NCBI RefSeq assembly: GCF_900111295.1
Contig: NZ_FOGT01000001.1
Span: 62,001-126,000 of the forward strand
Direction: 5' to 3'
Length of the DNA: 64,000 nt
Source of the DNA: Salipaludibacillus aurantiacus
Lineage (GTDB): Bacteria > Bacillota > Bacilli > Bacillales > Salisediminibacteriaceae
Below, piece by piece: positions 35,855 through 45,505 of this stretch. A program made the position numbers and the translations under genes. The notes under the pieces are model-generated. The model made no database searches. It was not told the origin of the DNA and saw only the letters and a program-made list of their open reading frames with translations. The stretch's first letter is position 1. Each line of letters begins with the position of its first letter.

Positions 35855-36403
35855 TCAAAACGTATAATAAGGTGAAATCATAACATATACGAGCACGCCT
35901 GTTGCGCTCACATAAAGCCATAACGGCATTGTCCAGCGGACCCATTTACGGTGAACCGCCCTCATATCTTTATATCCTGTAAAAAAGCTCATTAAAGCTA
36001 AAGGAACTATGACTGCCGCCAGTATAATATGGGTAATCAAAATAAAATAATAAAAGCCTGCAATAAATCCAGTCCCTCCATAAGGAGTTGACTCAGCCAT
36101 AAAATGGAAAGTTACATAAGAAATGAGAAATACAGCAGTGGTAGTAAAAGCCGCATAAATAAAGCGCTGATGCAGTATAATTTTTCTCCTGAGAATGGCC
36201 AGTAAAGCGAGCATCAGAAAAATAAAAGTAAACGAGTTTAATACGGCGTTTAACAGAGGCAACCGTGTTACCCAGGGAGGGAAATCTCCTACATACCCAG
36301 GGAGGAAGGACAGCAGGATGACCAGCATATTTACAACAAGAGTAATAACTATAACAGTGCGTATATGATATTTAACAAGTAAGTTCCAAAAACGTCTAAT
36401 CAT
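35855..36403 (-). CDS. DUF420 membrane protein (YozB/CtaM-like)
   Basis: A 182-residue protein with about five membrane helices and conserved histidines (ILHQRFIYA, FHFM, ITHIILA, AVHRKWVRW). It resembles B. subtilis YozB and the staphylococcal CtaM, which is required for heme-copper oxidase function. The start at 36403 has AAAGGGG at proper spacing; the ATG at 36409 abuts it. It is monocistronic. A role in cytochrome oxidase assembly is inferred from the family. No cta genes are in the window. Confidence 0.8.
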   Translation of the reverse strand: MIRRFWNLLVKYHIRTVIVITLVVNMLVILLSFLPGYVGDFPPWVTRLPLLNAVLNSFTFIFLMLALLAILRRKIILHQRFIYAAFTTTAVFLISYVTFHFMAESTPYGGTGFIAGFYYFILITHIILAAVIVPLALMSFFTGYKDMRAVHRKWVRWTMPLWLYVSATGVLVYVMISPYYTF

Positions 36404-36630
36404 TCTCATCCCCTTTACTAACTGGCACAGAATACCGGCAGATTCCTTTTTGTAAGCATAGCAATAAAGGGAAGGTTATCCGGTATCAGCTTTCATGCAT
36501 TAATGCAAGCAACCGCTTCTTTAAAAAGCGGTATCAGAAAAATATTTTCTCACATTTATTCATAACATTACACAGTATACACCTATTTTCTGAAAGATTA
36601 AAGAGTGAAAAGCTGTTTATAAATGCTAAA

Positions 36631-36665
36631 CCCCCAAATACCAGACCAGGTCCGATATTTGGGGG
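36631..36665 (-). terminator. Intrinsic terminator
   Basis: Ten-bp perfect stem CCCCCAAATA/TATTTGGGGG, followed on the minus strand by TTTAGCATTT. It ends the OFA-family transporter gene. Confidence 0.8.
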
Positions 36666-36690
36666 CAGCGCAAAAGAAAAATATATCATT

Positions 36691-37956
36691 TTAGGCCATT
36701 TTTGTCTGTACCCTCTTAACTCGTTTCTCTTCTTTCACTTCTTTAATATTTTTAGCCATAGCAAGAGAAGTAATAAAAGCGACTAACAGGAAACCGGCAA
36801 AAATATAAAAGGTGAGGTTGTAACTGTTTGTAACCTCTCTTACATACGAGACGACCATCGGTCCGACTACCCCAGCCATTGACCACGATGTCAAAAGCAG
36901 ACCGTGGATGGCCCCAAGCTGCTTCGTACCAAACAGATCGCCTATAAAAGCAGGAAGAGAAGCAAAACCGCCACCGTAAATAGAAATAACAATTAATACT
37001 AACACTTGGAATAAAATGGCGTTTGTAACTGTAGGAAGCATAAGAAATGCTGCAAGCTGAACAGTAAAAAAGATAGTGTATACTCTCGCACGACCAATAT
37101 AGTCTGAGGCAGAGGCCCACACAATCCTTCCACCTCCGTTAAACAGCCCCATAATTCCTACCAGGCTTGCTGCAGCAATTGCCGTCATTCCGACTTTCTC
37201 CTGCGCCATTGGCGACGCAACAGAAATAAGCATGATTCCTACTGAAATATTTATAAACATCATCACCCAAAGCATCCAGAAACGTTTTGTCTTGACTGCT
37301 TCTTTAGCTGTTAACTGGGCTAAATCCTCTTTTACAGGGGTCTTCTCTTTTTCTTCTTTTTCAAGCATTGATTTAGGTTTCCATCCTTGAGGAGGTCTTG
37401 CAATATAAAGTGCTCCTGAAACCATTAATACAAAAAAAGTAGCTCCCAGGATAAAGAAAGTTGCAGAAATACCAGCAGTATTAATTAACTGAGCAGCTAC
37501 AGGACTAGCGATCAATGCCCCAGCTCCAAAACCGAATACTGCCATACCTGTCGCTAACCCGCGGCGGTCAGGAAACCACTTGACTAACGTTGAAACCGGA
37601 GAAATATATCCCAGTCCAAGCCCCATACCACCTATAGCGCCGTAAGAAAACAGGAAAAGTGCGAGCGATTCAATCTGTACAGCAATTCCAGAACCGATTA
37701 ATCCCGCAGAGAACAGGACGGCTGCACACAATGCCGCTGTTCTTGGGCCTTTTTTTTCTACAAACGGACCAAAAAAAGCCGCTGATATGCCCAGAAAGAA
37801 AATTGCAATCGTAAAAGCGAGGGAGACCTGTGTCTGTTCCCAGCCAAGCTGGGCTGCTAAAGGATTTTGAAAAACACTGTAGGCGTAAGCTGATCCAATG
37901 GATAAATGGATGGCTACCGCTGATAAGGCTATTAACCACCTGTTTTTTTGTTTCAT
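36691..37956 (-). CDS. MFS transporter, oxalate/formate antiporter (OFA) family
   Basis: A 421-residue transporter with 12 predicted membrane segments and a long charged central loop (about residues 200-225). Conserved features are SIGSAYAYSVFQNPL in helix 1, GGMGLGLGYISPVSTLVKWFPDRRGLATG after helix 4, and GLFNGGGRIVWASASDYIGR between helices 8 and 9. OFA members exchange small carboxylates such as oxalate/formate or take up pyruvate. The substrate cannot be read from sequence. The start at 37956 follows GGAAGGTGG. A 9-bp inverted repeat lies upstream. Confidence 0.8.
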   Translation of the reverse strand: MKQKNRWLIALSAVAIHLSIGSAYAYSVFQNPLAAQLGWEQTQVSLAFTIAIFFLGISAAFFGPFVEKKGPRTAALCAAVLFSAGLIGSGIAVQIESLALFLFSYGAIGGMGLGLGYISPVSTLVKWFPDRRGLATGMAVFGFGAGALIASPVAAQLINTAGISATFFILGATFFVLMVSGALYIARPPQGWKPKSMLEKEEKEKTPVKEDLAQLTAKEAVKTKRFWMLWVMMFINISVGIMLISVASPMAQEKVGMTAIAAASLVGIMGLFNGGGRIVWASASDYIGRARVYTIFFTVQLAAFLMLPTVTNAILFQVLVLIVISIYGGGFASLPAFIGDLFGTKQLGAIHGLLLTSWSMAGVVGPMVVSYVREVTNSYNLTFYIFAGFLLVAFITSLAMAKNIKEVKEEKRVKRVQTKMA

Positions 37957-38122
37957 AATAATACCACCTTCCAAATCATCGTCTCTGTTGTTCCTACTAT
38001 GACTTTAAATGAAAAATGCAAGGTGTAAAAGGACTTTGTTAATATTTTCACAAAATCCCCGAAATTTTTTTACGAATTTGTGAAAGTTACCATTTTTGAC
38101 TGGATTTAATCAATTTATTAAT

Positions 38123-38165
38123 AAAAGAAGTTTCAAAGCTAAATATGAACTTTGAAACTTCTTTT
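38123..38165 (-). terminator. Intrinsic terminator
   Basis: Long perfect stem AAAGAAGTTTCAAAG/CTTTGAAACTTCTTT. It lies directly after the stop of the small charged gene at 38170. Confidence 0.8.
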
Positions 38166-38169
38166 ATAA

Positions 38170-38340
38170 TTATAACTTGGAAGGATTGACTTCATTAACC
38201 TTCTCATTTCTTGTACTTTGTTCCAGTTTGTCTATAAGCTGGCTGATTTCCTGCTTATTTTCTTTAGATCCGAAAACCCGGCGCTTTTCTTTCTTTAAGA
38301 CTCTGATAAGCAGTTTTTTCTCTTTTTTTGTCAGAACCAC
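38170..38340 (-). CDS. Small highly charged protein (hypothetical)
   Basis: A 56-residue protein beginning at GTG 38340 with GGAGG eight bases upstream. It is rich in lysine, arginine and glutamate (TKKEKKLLIRVLKKEKRR) and predicted helical. A perfect terminator hairpin starts five bases after the stop, which strongly supports a real gene. I do not recognise the family. No membrane or metal motif is present. Confidence 0.6.
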   Translation of the reverse strand: MVLTKKEKKLLIRVLKKEKRRVFGSKENKQEISQLIDKLEQSTRNEKVNEVNPSKL

Positions 38341-38440
38341 GGCTGGATCCTCCTTTTTTAAATACTTTTAATCTATTAAAGTCTGCACTGGTATTTTAAT
38401 ACACTTGCTTTTCGTCACATGCTACCAGGAAATTTACCCT

Positions 38441-39676
38441 TTATTCATTAACAGAAATACTTTTTTTTATATTTAACTTACGGGCATGCGCTTTAAGAAT
38501 TAAAAAGAGCATAAGAGCAGCGGCAAAGAATAACAACGAAGACATATAGAACACAGATGAAATACCTGCAATTCCTGCTGCTATGCCGCCTGTAACCGGA
38601 CCAACCACATTTCCTAAAAATCTGAAGCTCTGATTATATCCAAGCACTTCCCCTTGCATTGAAACAGGGACCGCTTGGCGTATATAGGCTGTAGCGCAAG
38701 GTATAATACCCCCTATTGCCATTCCGAAAATAAACCTGAGAATAACCAGCTGCCATATATTTGTTACAAATGCTTGTGGCAGAAAAAATATACCGCCAAT
38801 TATTAAACAAATAAGAAGAATACGCGCGTGGCCGACTCGGTCTCCCTGGCTCCCCCAGAACCTTGTTGCAATAAGATTACCAAGTCCTGTTACTGAAAAA
38901 GCAAGCCCGGCAAGAAAAGCTATATTTTCTGTTGTTAACAGCTGCCCTGCATACAGGGCTAACTGAGGCTGAATACTGAAGTTAGCCGTCTGGACTATAA
39001 GAGAAGCGACCATAACCATAACCAGAATCCGGTCTGCCAGAACATACTGAATCACTTCCTTCATCGTCCGTTTAGGCTCCTTGGCTTGATTTTCTTTAAC
39101 CGTCACTTCTTTAATACCGAATAAAACAAAGGTAGTTGCAAGACTAATGACTATTCCGGTTATAAAAAAAGTATAGGTGAAGCCTACCGAATCAGCAAGA
39201 AGTCCACCAAGAAGAGGACCGAACAGTCCTCCGGAAACAGTACCCATCTGCAAAGTTCCAAGTACTTTTCCAGCGATTTCTTTCTCGGTCTGAGCCGAGA
39301 TCAAAGCCATAGAGGTGGGAATAAAGCCTGTGACTACTCCCATAAACATCCTTAATATGAAAAGGCCCTCCACAGAATTTATAAAACTCATCAGGAAAAT
39401 AGATAAAGCTATACCGTAGCCTGTAATTAATAATATCTTTTTTCTGCCGAATTTATCACCGAAACGGCCCCACAAAGGAGAAACAAAGAATGCCACCAGA
39501 AAAGTGATTCCAAATATGAACCCTGACCACCTCTGGACGTAGGCATCAGAAAATGAGTCGAAAGTTTCAATATATAAAGAAATAAACGGCAAGACCATAG
39601 TGGCACTCGCAGCGACAAAAAAGTTGGCTATCCACATGATAAGCAGATTGCGTTTTTGCATAATAATCACATACAC
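38441..39676 (-). CDS. MFS efflux transporter (YttB/MdtG-like)
   Basis: A 411-residue 12-segment transporter of the drug:proton antiporter-1 type. It has the motif GRFGDKFGRKKILL between helices 2 and 3 and the helix-5 antiporter motif region GTVSGGLFGPLLGGLLAD. It resembles multidrug exporters such as B. subtilis YttB. The start at 39676 is spaced seven bases from GGGAG; a second ATG at 39661 is too far from it. It probably has its own promoter. The substrate is unknown. Confidence 0.8.
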   Translation of the reverse strand: MYVIIMQKRNLLIMWIANFFVAASATMVLPFISLYIETFDSFSDAYVQRWSGFIFGITFLVAFFVSPLWGRFGDKFGRKKILLITGYGIALSIFLMSFINSVEGLFILRMFMGVVTGFIPTSMALISAQTEKEIAGKVLGTLQMGTVSGGLFGPLLGGLLADSVGFTYTFFITGIVISLATTFVLFGIKEVTVKENQAKEPKRTMKEVIQYVLADRILVMVMVASLIVQTANFSIQPQLALYAGQLLTTENIAFLAGLAFSVTGLGNLIATRFWGSQGDRVGHARILLICLIIGGIFFLPQAFVTNIWQLVILRFIFGMAIGGIIPCATAYIRQAVPVSMQGEVLGYNQSFRFLGNVVGPVTGGIAAGIAGISSVFYMSSLLFFAAALMLFLILKAHARKLNIKKSISVNE

Positions 39677-39782
39677 TTTCTCCCTATATTTCGAGAATCA
39701 AAATATAATTATAGCGCAATTGCTGAGAAAATGAAAAGGGACAGCACTCAGCTCTCCCGGATTCCTGCTTTATATATGCAGA

Positions 39783-40223
39783 TTAACTAAGCCATTTTTT
39801 TAATAAAGCGGTCAACCCATAAAGACCAAGAAATATTCCCACTAAAAAAAATACTATTTGCACAAAGGGTTCACGACTGATCCAGCCAAGCTTATGAAAA
39901 ATCCCTTCTATTTCAAAATAACCAGTGAAACCATAGGAAGCCATTAGAGCCCCTGAAGCAAGAAAGAGGATGGGGAAAACGTAAGAAAAGGGTGAACCTG
40001 AGTCTTTTTTTTCATAGCTCCCCTTACCTTTGCCGGCTCTGTTCTCCAAACTTTTCTCATCGTTTCTCCGTTCCCGGTCTTTTACGTCCCTGCTTAAGAG
40101 AACAACAATAAGCACAGCGATCGTAATTGAAATAACTAAATAAACTAATGAGCGCGATAATAAACTCACAAATGCAAAAAATAGAAGAATAATTAATATA
40201 CGGTAACTTTTAGCCCGGTTCAT
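39783..40223 (-). CDS. Hypothetical membrane protein
   Basis: A 146-residue protein with two N-terminal membrane segments (about 8-25 and 26-44), a charged cytoplasmic-type loop (RDVKDRERRNDEKS), and two C-terminal membrane segments (about 80-98 and 118-140). GTGAGGGA precedes the ATG. No family is recognised. It sits between the MFS efflux gene and an S9 peptidase on the same strand. Confidence 0.6.
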   Translation of the reverse strand: MNRAKSYRILIILLFFAFVSLLSRSLVYLVISITIAVLIVVLLSRDVKDRERRNDEKSLENRAGKGKGSYEKKDSGSPFSYVFPILFLASGALMASYGFTGYFEIEGIFHKLGWISREPFVQIVFFLVGIFLGLYGLTALLKKWLS

Positions 40224-40452
40224 CCTGTTTCCCTCACTATACTGCTGATTTTAGTTCTTATCCTTCTTCATTTTAACATGGGGTAGGTGATTATGACATG
40301 AAAGGGCGACCTATTCCCTGCGGTAGATAACCGCAGGTGAACAGGCGGAAGATCCTTTTTCTGAGAATGCAATAACCGCTGTCGCAATTATGCTCCATCT
40401 TCTGAGAGACGGATGTTTAATCATCACTGCGCTTTTAAAGAACCAAAACAAA

Positions 40453-40495
40453 AAGCACCCTGAATATTAGCTCATATCTAAAATTCAGGGTGCTT
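40453..40495 (-). terminator. Intrinsic terminator
   Basis: Thirteen-bp perfect stem AAGCACCCTGAAT/ATTCAGGGTGCTT, followed on the minus strand by TTTGTTTT. It ends the S9 peptidase/patatin transcript. Confidence 0.85.
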
Positions 40496-40514
40496 GAAAT
40501 AACTGAAGAAAGGT

Positions 40515-42311
40515 TTATTTATGTTTATCCAGGAATGCCAGAATCTTTTCATATACGTTTATTTCATTTTTCTTTTTGGAAAAACCATGTCCTTCATCTT
40601 CAAGTACGAGGTAGTCAACTGCTGTCCCCTGTTCACGAAGAGCGTTTACTATCTGATCTGATTCTTCCTGTACTACTCTTGGATCGTTTGCTCCCTGGAT
40701 AACTAACATCGGCTGTGTCATCGAACTTAAATAAGTGATAGGTGAATCTTTAGTTAACCTGTCTTTATCCTTTTCCGGATCACCCACCCACCTGTTCATA
40801 ATCGGCTTCCAATGATCCGGCACTGAATTAATAAAAGTAAATAAATTTGACACACCAAAGATATCGACTACGGCTTTAAAATAGTCAGGATGACGCCCGG
40901 CAAGAAGGAGCGTCATGTATCCACCATAACTCCCTCCGACAATAAACAGTTTGTCACGGTCGCATTTTCCCGTCTTAAAAAGCCACTCAATGCCTTCAAC
41001 ACAATCAAGACGGGGCCCTTCTCCCCAGTCCTGTTCCACCAGCTTTTTAAATGTCGCTCCGTAGCCGGTGCTCCCTCGGAAATTAGGTGCAAAGACAGAA
41101 TAACCCCTGTTAAGGAACGACTGAAACATTGACCTGAACATTTTTCTCTCGGCCGCCTGAGGCCCCCCATGCGGCCAGAAAATAACATGTCCATTATCAT
41201 TTTCTTTCTTAGCTTTAAACCATAGTGATTCGATTTCTTTATTGTCAAAACTTTTGTAAGAGACAATTTCAGGCGACACCATCTGATCTTCGTTAATTCC
41301 CATAACTCTGTTTTCAGTTACAACATCCCACGAAGTTCCTTTTTTCTGTCTGAATATATTGAAAGGCTGTGTGCTTGACCGGCCCAGAATATAGAGGCTC
41401 CCCTCGGCGGATAAGGTGAACTGATCTATCGTGTCAACAGGCAAGTCGACTCGTACCGGCTCATTTTCCGAAAAGTCCCACTTGTAGAGCCGGTCTTCCA
41501 CCCCGGGGGCTGACACAATATAAAGCATACGGTTTTGTTCGTCCCACTTTATTTGTTCGATACTTTCCCCCTCCAGTTTAAGAGTCTGCACGGGTTCTTT
41601 CTTCATAAAATCATAAACGACTGCATAGGAAAATTCACTGTTTTCATTAGTTACATAAACGATTTGACTGGCTGATAAAAAGGCAGCATCTGAAAATTCA
41701 TGCTCCTCTTCCGGAGTTTCAGTTAAGGCCCAGGCTTCCCCTGTCGAAGTATCTTTTATATAACCGACCTTATAAGTATTGGCAAACATCTTAGTTATGA
41801 TAATATATCTTTCGTCCTTTGAAACCGCTGTAATATAATTAGGAGATTCTTCTCCTTCGTGAATTAAAGTGTGTGAGGCATCCGGAATACTGTAGACATA
41901 TGAGTTTAAAAATTGAGGATTCCCCTCGCTTGTAGAATAGTAGACTCGTTCCCCGTCTTCTGACAAGAAGGCAAAGAAATACTTTCCTTTACCTTCATTT
42001 CCGCCTATAAGCTTTTTAGCTTTTCCCCCTTCAAACGGAAGAGCATAAATATGATAATTTTCGTCACCTTCATTATCAAAACCCGCCAAAATATACCGGT
42101 TTTCCGGATCTGTTTTCAGGAAACTGGCCGCCTGGCCACTGTCAGAAAAAAGATAAGGAAAAGGCCGATCGGGGTCCACAGCCCAAACAGCCATGCTTCC
42201 GTTTAAGTTAGAAGTAAATAAAAGTTTTGTTTCGTCTTTTGTCAAAGTAAAATTAGTAATATTATAGGTTTTAAAAAACTGTTCTACTTTCGGCTTTCCA
42301 AATGAAATCAT
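40515..42311 (-). CDS. Prolyl oligopeptidase-family (S9) peptidase
   Basis: A 598-residue two-domain serine peptidase: an N-terminal beta-propeller-like region (about 1-330) and a C-terminal alpha/beta hydrolase. The nucleophile is in IVGGSYGGYM, the aspartate in IQGANDPRV, and the histidine in DEGHGF. Family members release acyl or dipeptidyl groups from short peptides. There is no signal peptide, so it is cytoplasmic. TGGAGGAT precedes the ATG. The patatin gene lies 21 bases upstream in the same direction and they probably form an operon. Confidence 0.85.
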   Translation of the reverse strand: MISFGKPKVEQFFKTYNITNFTLTKDETKLLFTSNLNGSMAVWAVDPDRPFPYLFSDSGQAASFLKTDPENRYILAGFDNEGDENYHIYALPFEGGKAKKLIGGNEGKGKYFFAFLSEDGERVYYSTSEGNPQFLNSYVYSIPDASHTLIHEGEESPNYITAVSKDERYIIITKMFANTYKVGYIKDTSTGEAWALTETPEEEHEFSDAAFLSASQIVYVTNENSEFSYAVVYDFMKKEPVQTLKLEGESIEQIKWDEQNRMLYIVSAPGVEDRLYKWDFSENEPVRVDLPVDTIDQFTLSAEGSLYILGRSSTQPFNIFRQKKGTSWDVVTENRVMGINEDQMVSPEIVSYKSFDNKEIESLWFKAKKENDNGHVIFWPHGGPQAAERKMFRSMFQSFLNRGYSVFAPNFRGSTGYGATFKKLVEQDWGEGPRLDCVEGIEWLFKTGKCDRDKLFIVGGSYGGYMTLLLAGRHPDYFKAVVDIFGVSNLFTFINSVPDHWKPIMNRWVGDPEKDKDRLTKDSPITYLSSMTQPMLVIQGANDPRVVQEESDQIVNALREQGTAVDYLVLEDEGHGFSKKKNEINVYEKILAFLDKHK

Positions 42312-42332
42312 AGAATATCCTCCAGTCTTTTT

Positions 42333-43187
42333 CTATTTATTTAAAAACTCCGACAATTGGTCAAACTGATTTTTAGCTATCTCGTAACCATGGTCATAAA
42401 GGGCTTCAAGCTTGTCCTTTTTTCGTTCAAGCCTTGTCACCTCGTGAAGATGGTCAGGCCTGAACACAAAAGCTTTACCTTCCTTTTCCATTTTTTCAAC
42501 CAGGTCCAGCTGTTTATTATAAATATTAGACCTCAGTTTCACTACGTCAATCAGTCCCGGGTAGTCCTTATATTTTCTCGTAAAATACCACATCCCTCTT
42601 TTCGCAGGTTTTTTCGAATACCCTCTTGGCTGTGTAAGCACGATAATATGCTTTTGATTGCCGTCTTCCATTGAACGCTCTAAAGGAATAGGGTCACTGA
42701 TGCCCCCATCAAGCAAACAACGGCCTTCATGTTCCACAACAGGCGCCACCATAGGAAGAGATGAGGAAGCCCTTAGCACTTTATTAAAAGCACTTTCAAG
42801 CTCCTGTTTCTCATAATAAATCGTTTCACCTGTATGGCAATCCGTGACCCCTACATAAAAATACTGTTCAGATTTAAAAAATACCTTATAATCAAACGGG
42901 TGTTCTTTATTGGGAATCCGGTCAAAAATTAAGTCCATATTAAATAATTCACCGGAACGGACGAGCCGCTTTACAGAAATGTAGTCGGGATGGTGGGCGT
43001 ATCCTATAGTTACAGCTTTATTTCGTTCCGCCTGCCTGGAAATATATGAAGCAGCGTTGCATGCACCAGCAGATACCCCTACGATATACGGAAAATGAAT
43101 ATTTTCTTCCATAAAGTACTCTAATACCCCGCCTGTAAAGACGCCTCTCATTCCCCCTCCTTCTAACACTAGTCCTGTCTTTTCCAA
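42333..43187 (-). CDS. Patatin-like phospholipase
   Basis: A 284-residue acyl hydrolase with the patatin fold: oxyanion loop GLVLEGGGMRGVFTGGVL, nucleophile GVSAGACNA, and catalytic aspartate in LLDGGISDPIP. Members hydrolyse phospholipids or neutral lipids. AAGGAGG lies 11 bases before a TTG at 43187, taken as start. A GTG at 43217 would add ten charged residues and has no ribosome binding site. It is divergent from the formate dehydrogenase gene. Confidence 0.8.
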   Translation of the reverse strand: MEKTGLVLEGGGMRGVFTGGVLEYFMEENIHFPYIVGVSAGACNAASYISRQAERNKAVTIGYAHHPDYISVKRLVRSGELFNMDLIFDRIPNKEHPFDYKVFFKSEQYFYVGVTDCHTGETIYYEKQELESAFNKVLRASSSLPMVAPVVEHEGRCLLDGGISDPIPLERSMEDGNQKHIIVLTQPRGYSKKPAKRGMWYFTRKYKDYPGLIDVVKLRSNIYNKQLDLVEKMEKEGKAFVFRPDHLHEVTRLERKKDKLEALYDHGYEIAKNQFDQLSEFLNK

Positions 43188-43301
43188 CTTGCCCTCATCC
43201 TCCTTGGTTTTTCTCACTCTATTGTATCTAAATGGTAAATCATGCTCAATTAATTATACATTATCATATAAATAGTTCATTGAATCTCCATTTATTTTTC
43301 G

Positions 43302-43315
43302 AGAAAGCGCTCTCA
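43302..43315. promoter_or_regulatory. cre-like site between patatin and fdhF
   Basis: AGAAAGCGCTCTCA matches the CcpA cre consensus at most positions around the central CG. It lies 60 bases before fdhF, suggesting carbon control of one or both divergent genes. Confidence 0.4.
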
Positions 43316-43375
43316 CCAAATGATAAAATTAATAGATAGAAAAGTATTTAGACTTCAAGGAAAGGACTGAAAAGG

Positions 43376-45436
43376 ATGCCTGTCAAAAATCAAATTGAAA
43401 CAACTTGCGGCTATTGCGGAACAGGGTGCGGTTTAACAATAGAAACGGAAGATGACCGGATCATACGTGTAAGGGGAAATAAATCCGCTCCGGTAAACCA
43501 GGGGCAAACGTGTATAAAAGGAGCCTTCGGTTACCATTACATTCATTCAGAAGACCGGCTTACGGCACCTCTAATAAAAAAGAACGGGGAATTTAAAGAG
43601 ACTTCCTGGGATGAAGCTATGACTCACATTGCAAACAAGCTGACGCAAATAAAAGAACAATTTAGCGGGGATGCTTTCTCCATGTTTGCCTGCGCCCGAG
43701 CGACTAATGAAGTCAACTATGTCACCCAGAAATTTACCAGGGCTGTCATGGGGACAAATAATATTGATGGCTGCAACCGGACGTGACATGCTCCATCTGT
43801 CGCCGGTCTGGCGACTGTATTCGGAAACGGTGCTCCAACCAGTTCAATTATGGACGTAGAAAAAGCAGATGTGCTGCTGTTAATCGGCTCTAATACGGCG
43901 GATGCTCATCCGATTATTGCTAACAGGATGAAGAAAGCTGCAAAGAAAGGATTAAAAATAATAGTTATCGACCCGAGAAAAATAAGCATGACAAAATCAG
44001 CAGAGATGCATCTGCCTCTTAAAGTAGGTTCAGATATCGCATTAATGAACAGTATGATGAATGTCATGATTGAAAATAAGTGGTACAACGAAGATTTTGT
44101 AACACAGACAGCATTGAATTTCGAGGAACTTAAACAGCATGTTGCCAATTACCCTCCTGCCAAAGCAGAAGTGATTACCGGAGTTCCACAAGAAGACATT
44201 ATTGAAGCTGCCAGACTTTATGCTCAGGCGGACCGGGCATTGATCTGCTATACACTGGGTATTACTGAACACCATTGCGGAGTCAACAATGTCTTTGATA
44301 TTGCTAACATGGCGCTCATTACCGGACATATTGGACGTGAAGGGACTGGAATTATGCCTCTGCGCGGGCAGAATAATGTCCAGGGGGCTGGTGACATGGG
44401 ATGTCTGCCTAATCAGCTTCCGGGCGGCATACCTCTTGCAGATGACTCTTACAGGAATAAAATTGAAAAAATGTGGGGGCAGGCGATAAACCCCCATGTT
44501 GGTAAAACACAGACAGGCATGCTTGAAAAAATGGAAGACGGATCAATGAAAGCTTTATATGTAATTGGTGAAAATCCTGTAGTGGCTGATGTGCATCAAA
44601 ACCATACGACCGAACTTTTTAAAAAATTGGACTTTCTGGTCGTCCAGGATCTCTTTATGACAGAAACCGCCATGCTTGCTGATGTGGTCCTCCCTGCGAA
44701 AGGCTGGGCTGAAGTGGAAGGGACATATACAAATACTGACCGGAGAATCCAGCGTGTACGAAAAGCAGTTCCTGCTCCAGGAAAAGCTCTCGATGATTGG
44801 AAAATATTATGCGGAATATCTGAAAGAATGGGTTATCCGATGGATTATGACTCAGCGGAAAACATTTGGAATGAAGTAAGGGAAGTCGCCCCTCATCTTT
44901 ACGGGGGTATGCCTTATGAACGTTTAGACAGGAAATTGAGCCTTCAATATCCCTGCCCGGATGAAAAGCATCCTGGAACTGCCCTGATTCATCAGGAACT
45001 TCACGCAAAAGGTGCCGACAGACAAACAGCTCCGTTTACTCCGGTAGACTACACAGCACCAGTGGAAATGCCAGATGAAGAGTATCCTTTTACCTTGACC
45101 ACCGGCAGAAGGTATGAGCCTTACAATACACACACTCAGACAAAATATTACCCTGATACTCTTAAAAGAAAACAATTTGAAGAAACTGTGGATATACACC
45201 CTGTGGATGCAGAACGGCTGTCTTTAGCTGACGGGGAGTATGTACGCGTCAGTTCGAGGCGTGGAGAAGTAACAGTTAAAACGAGAGTGACTGAAGAAGT
45301 GCAGCCTGACCTCGTATTTATGAGTTTCCACTGGAACGAGGTGCCGACTAACGTCTTAACCATTAATGAATTTGACCCTATTTCAGGGACAGCAGAATAC
45401 AAAGCGTGTGCCGTAAAAATCGAAAAACTAACCTGA
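43376..45436 (+). CDS. fdhF: Selenocysteine-containing formate dehydrogenase (FdhF), TGA read as Sec137
   Basis: A 686-residue molybdenum/tungsten bis-MGD formate dehydrogenase of the FDH-H length class. Four cysteines (C11, C14, C18, C46) bind one [4Fe-4S] cluster. The frame meets TGA at 43784-43786 and continues unbroken to 45436 with perfect family sequence on both sides: GCNRT, then Sec, then HAPSVAGL. This is the metal-ligand Sec position of E. coli FdhF (Sec140). A SECIS hairpin follows the TGA. There is no Tat signal, so the enzyme is cytoplasmic. No hydrogenase or electron-transfer subunit is adjacent. A cre-like site is upstream and a terminator downstream. sel genes and fdhD are not in the window. 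Confidence 0.93.
43784..43815 (+). promoter_or_regulatory. Sec codon (TGA) and bacterial SECIS element
   Basis: After TGA and an 18-base spacer that includes the left arm, the RNA folds as GUCGCC (43799-43804), loop GGUCU (43805-43809), GGCGAC (43810-43815): six perfect base pairs. In E. coli fdhF the same GGUCU loop begins 18 bases after UGA. This is the SelB recognition element. Confidence 0.92.
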
Positions 45437-45445
45437 AATAAATAA

Positions 45446-45472
45446 AAGAAGCTGTCCTTGAGGCAGCTTCTT
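45446..45472 (+). terminator. Intrinsic terminator of fdhF
   Basis: AAGAAGCTGTCC/GGCAGCTTCTT stem with one bulged base and a TTGA tetraloop, followed by an AT-rich TTAATTGTTT tail. Confidence 0.75.
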
Positions 45473-45505
45473 AATTGTTTATGTCAGATGTACTTTCTGA
45501 TCACC

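Noticed and set aside
43784-43850. fdhF as a frameshifted or nonsense-broken pseudogene
   Set aside because: The frame is unchanged across the TGA, both flanks match the family, the TGA is at the exact Sec site, and a SECIS hairpin with the right loop and spacing follows.
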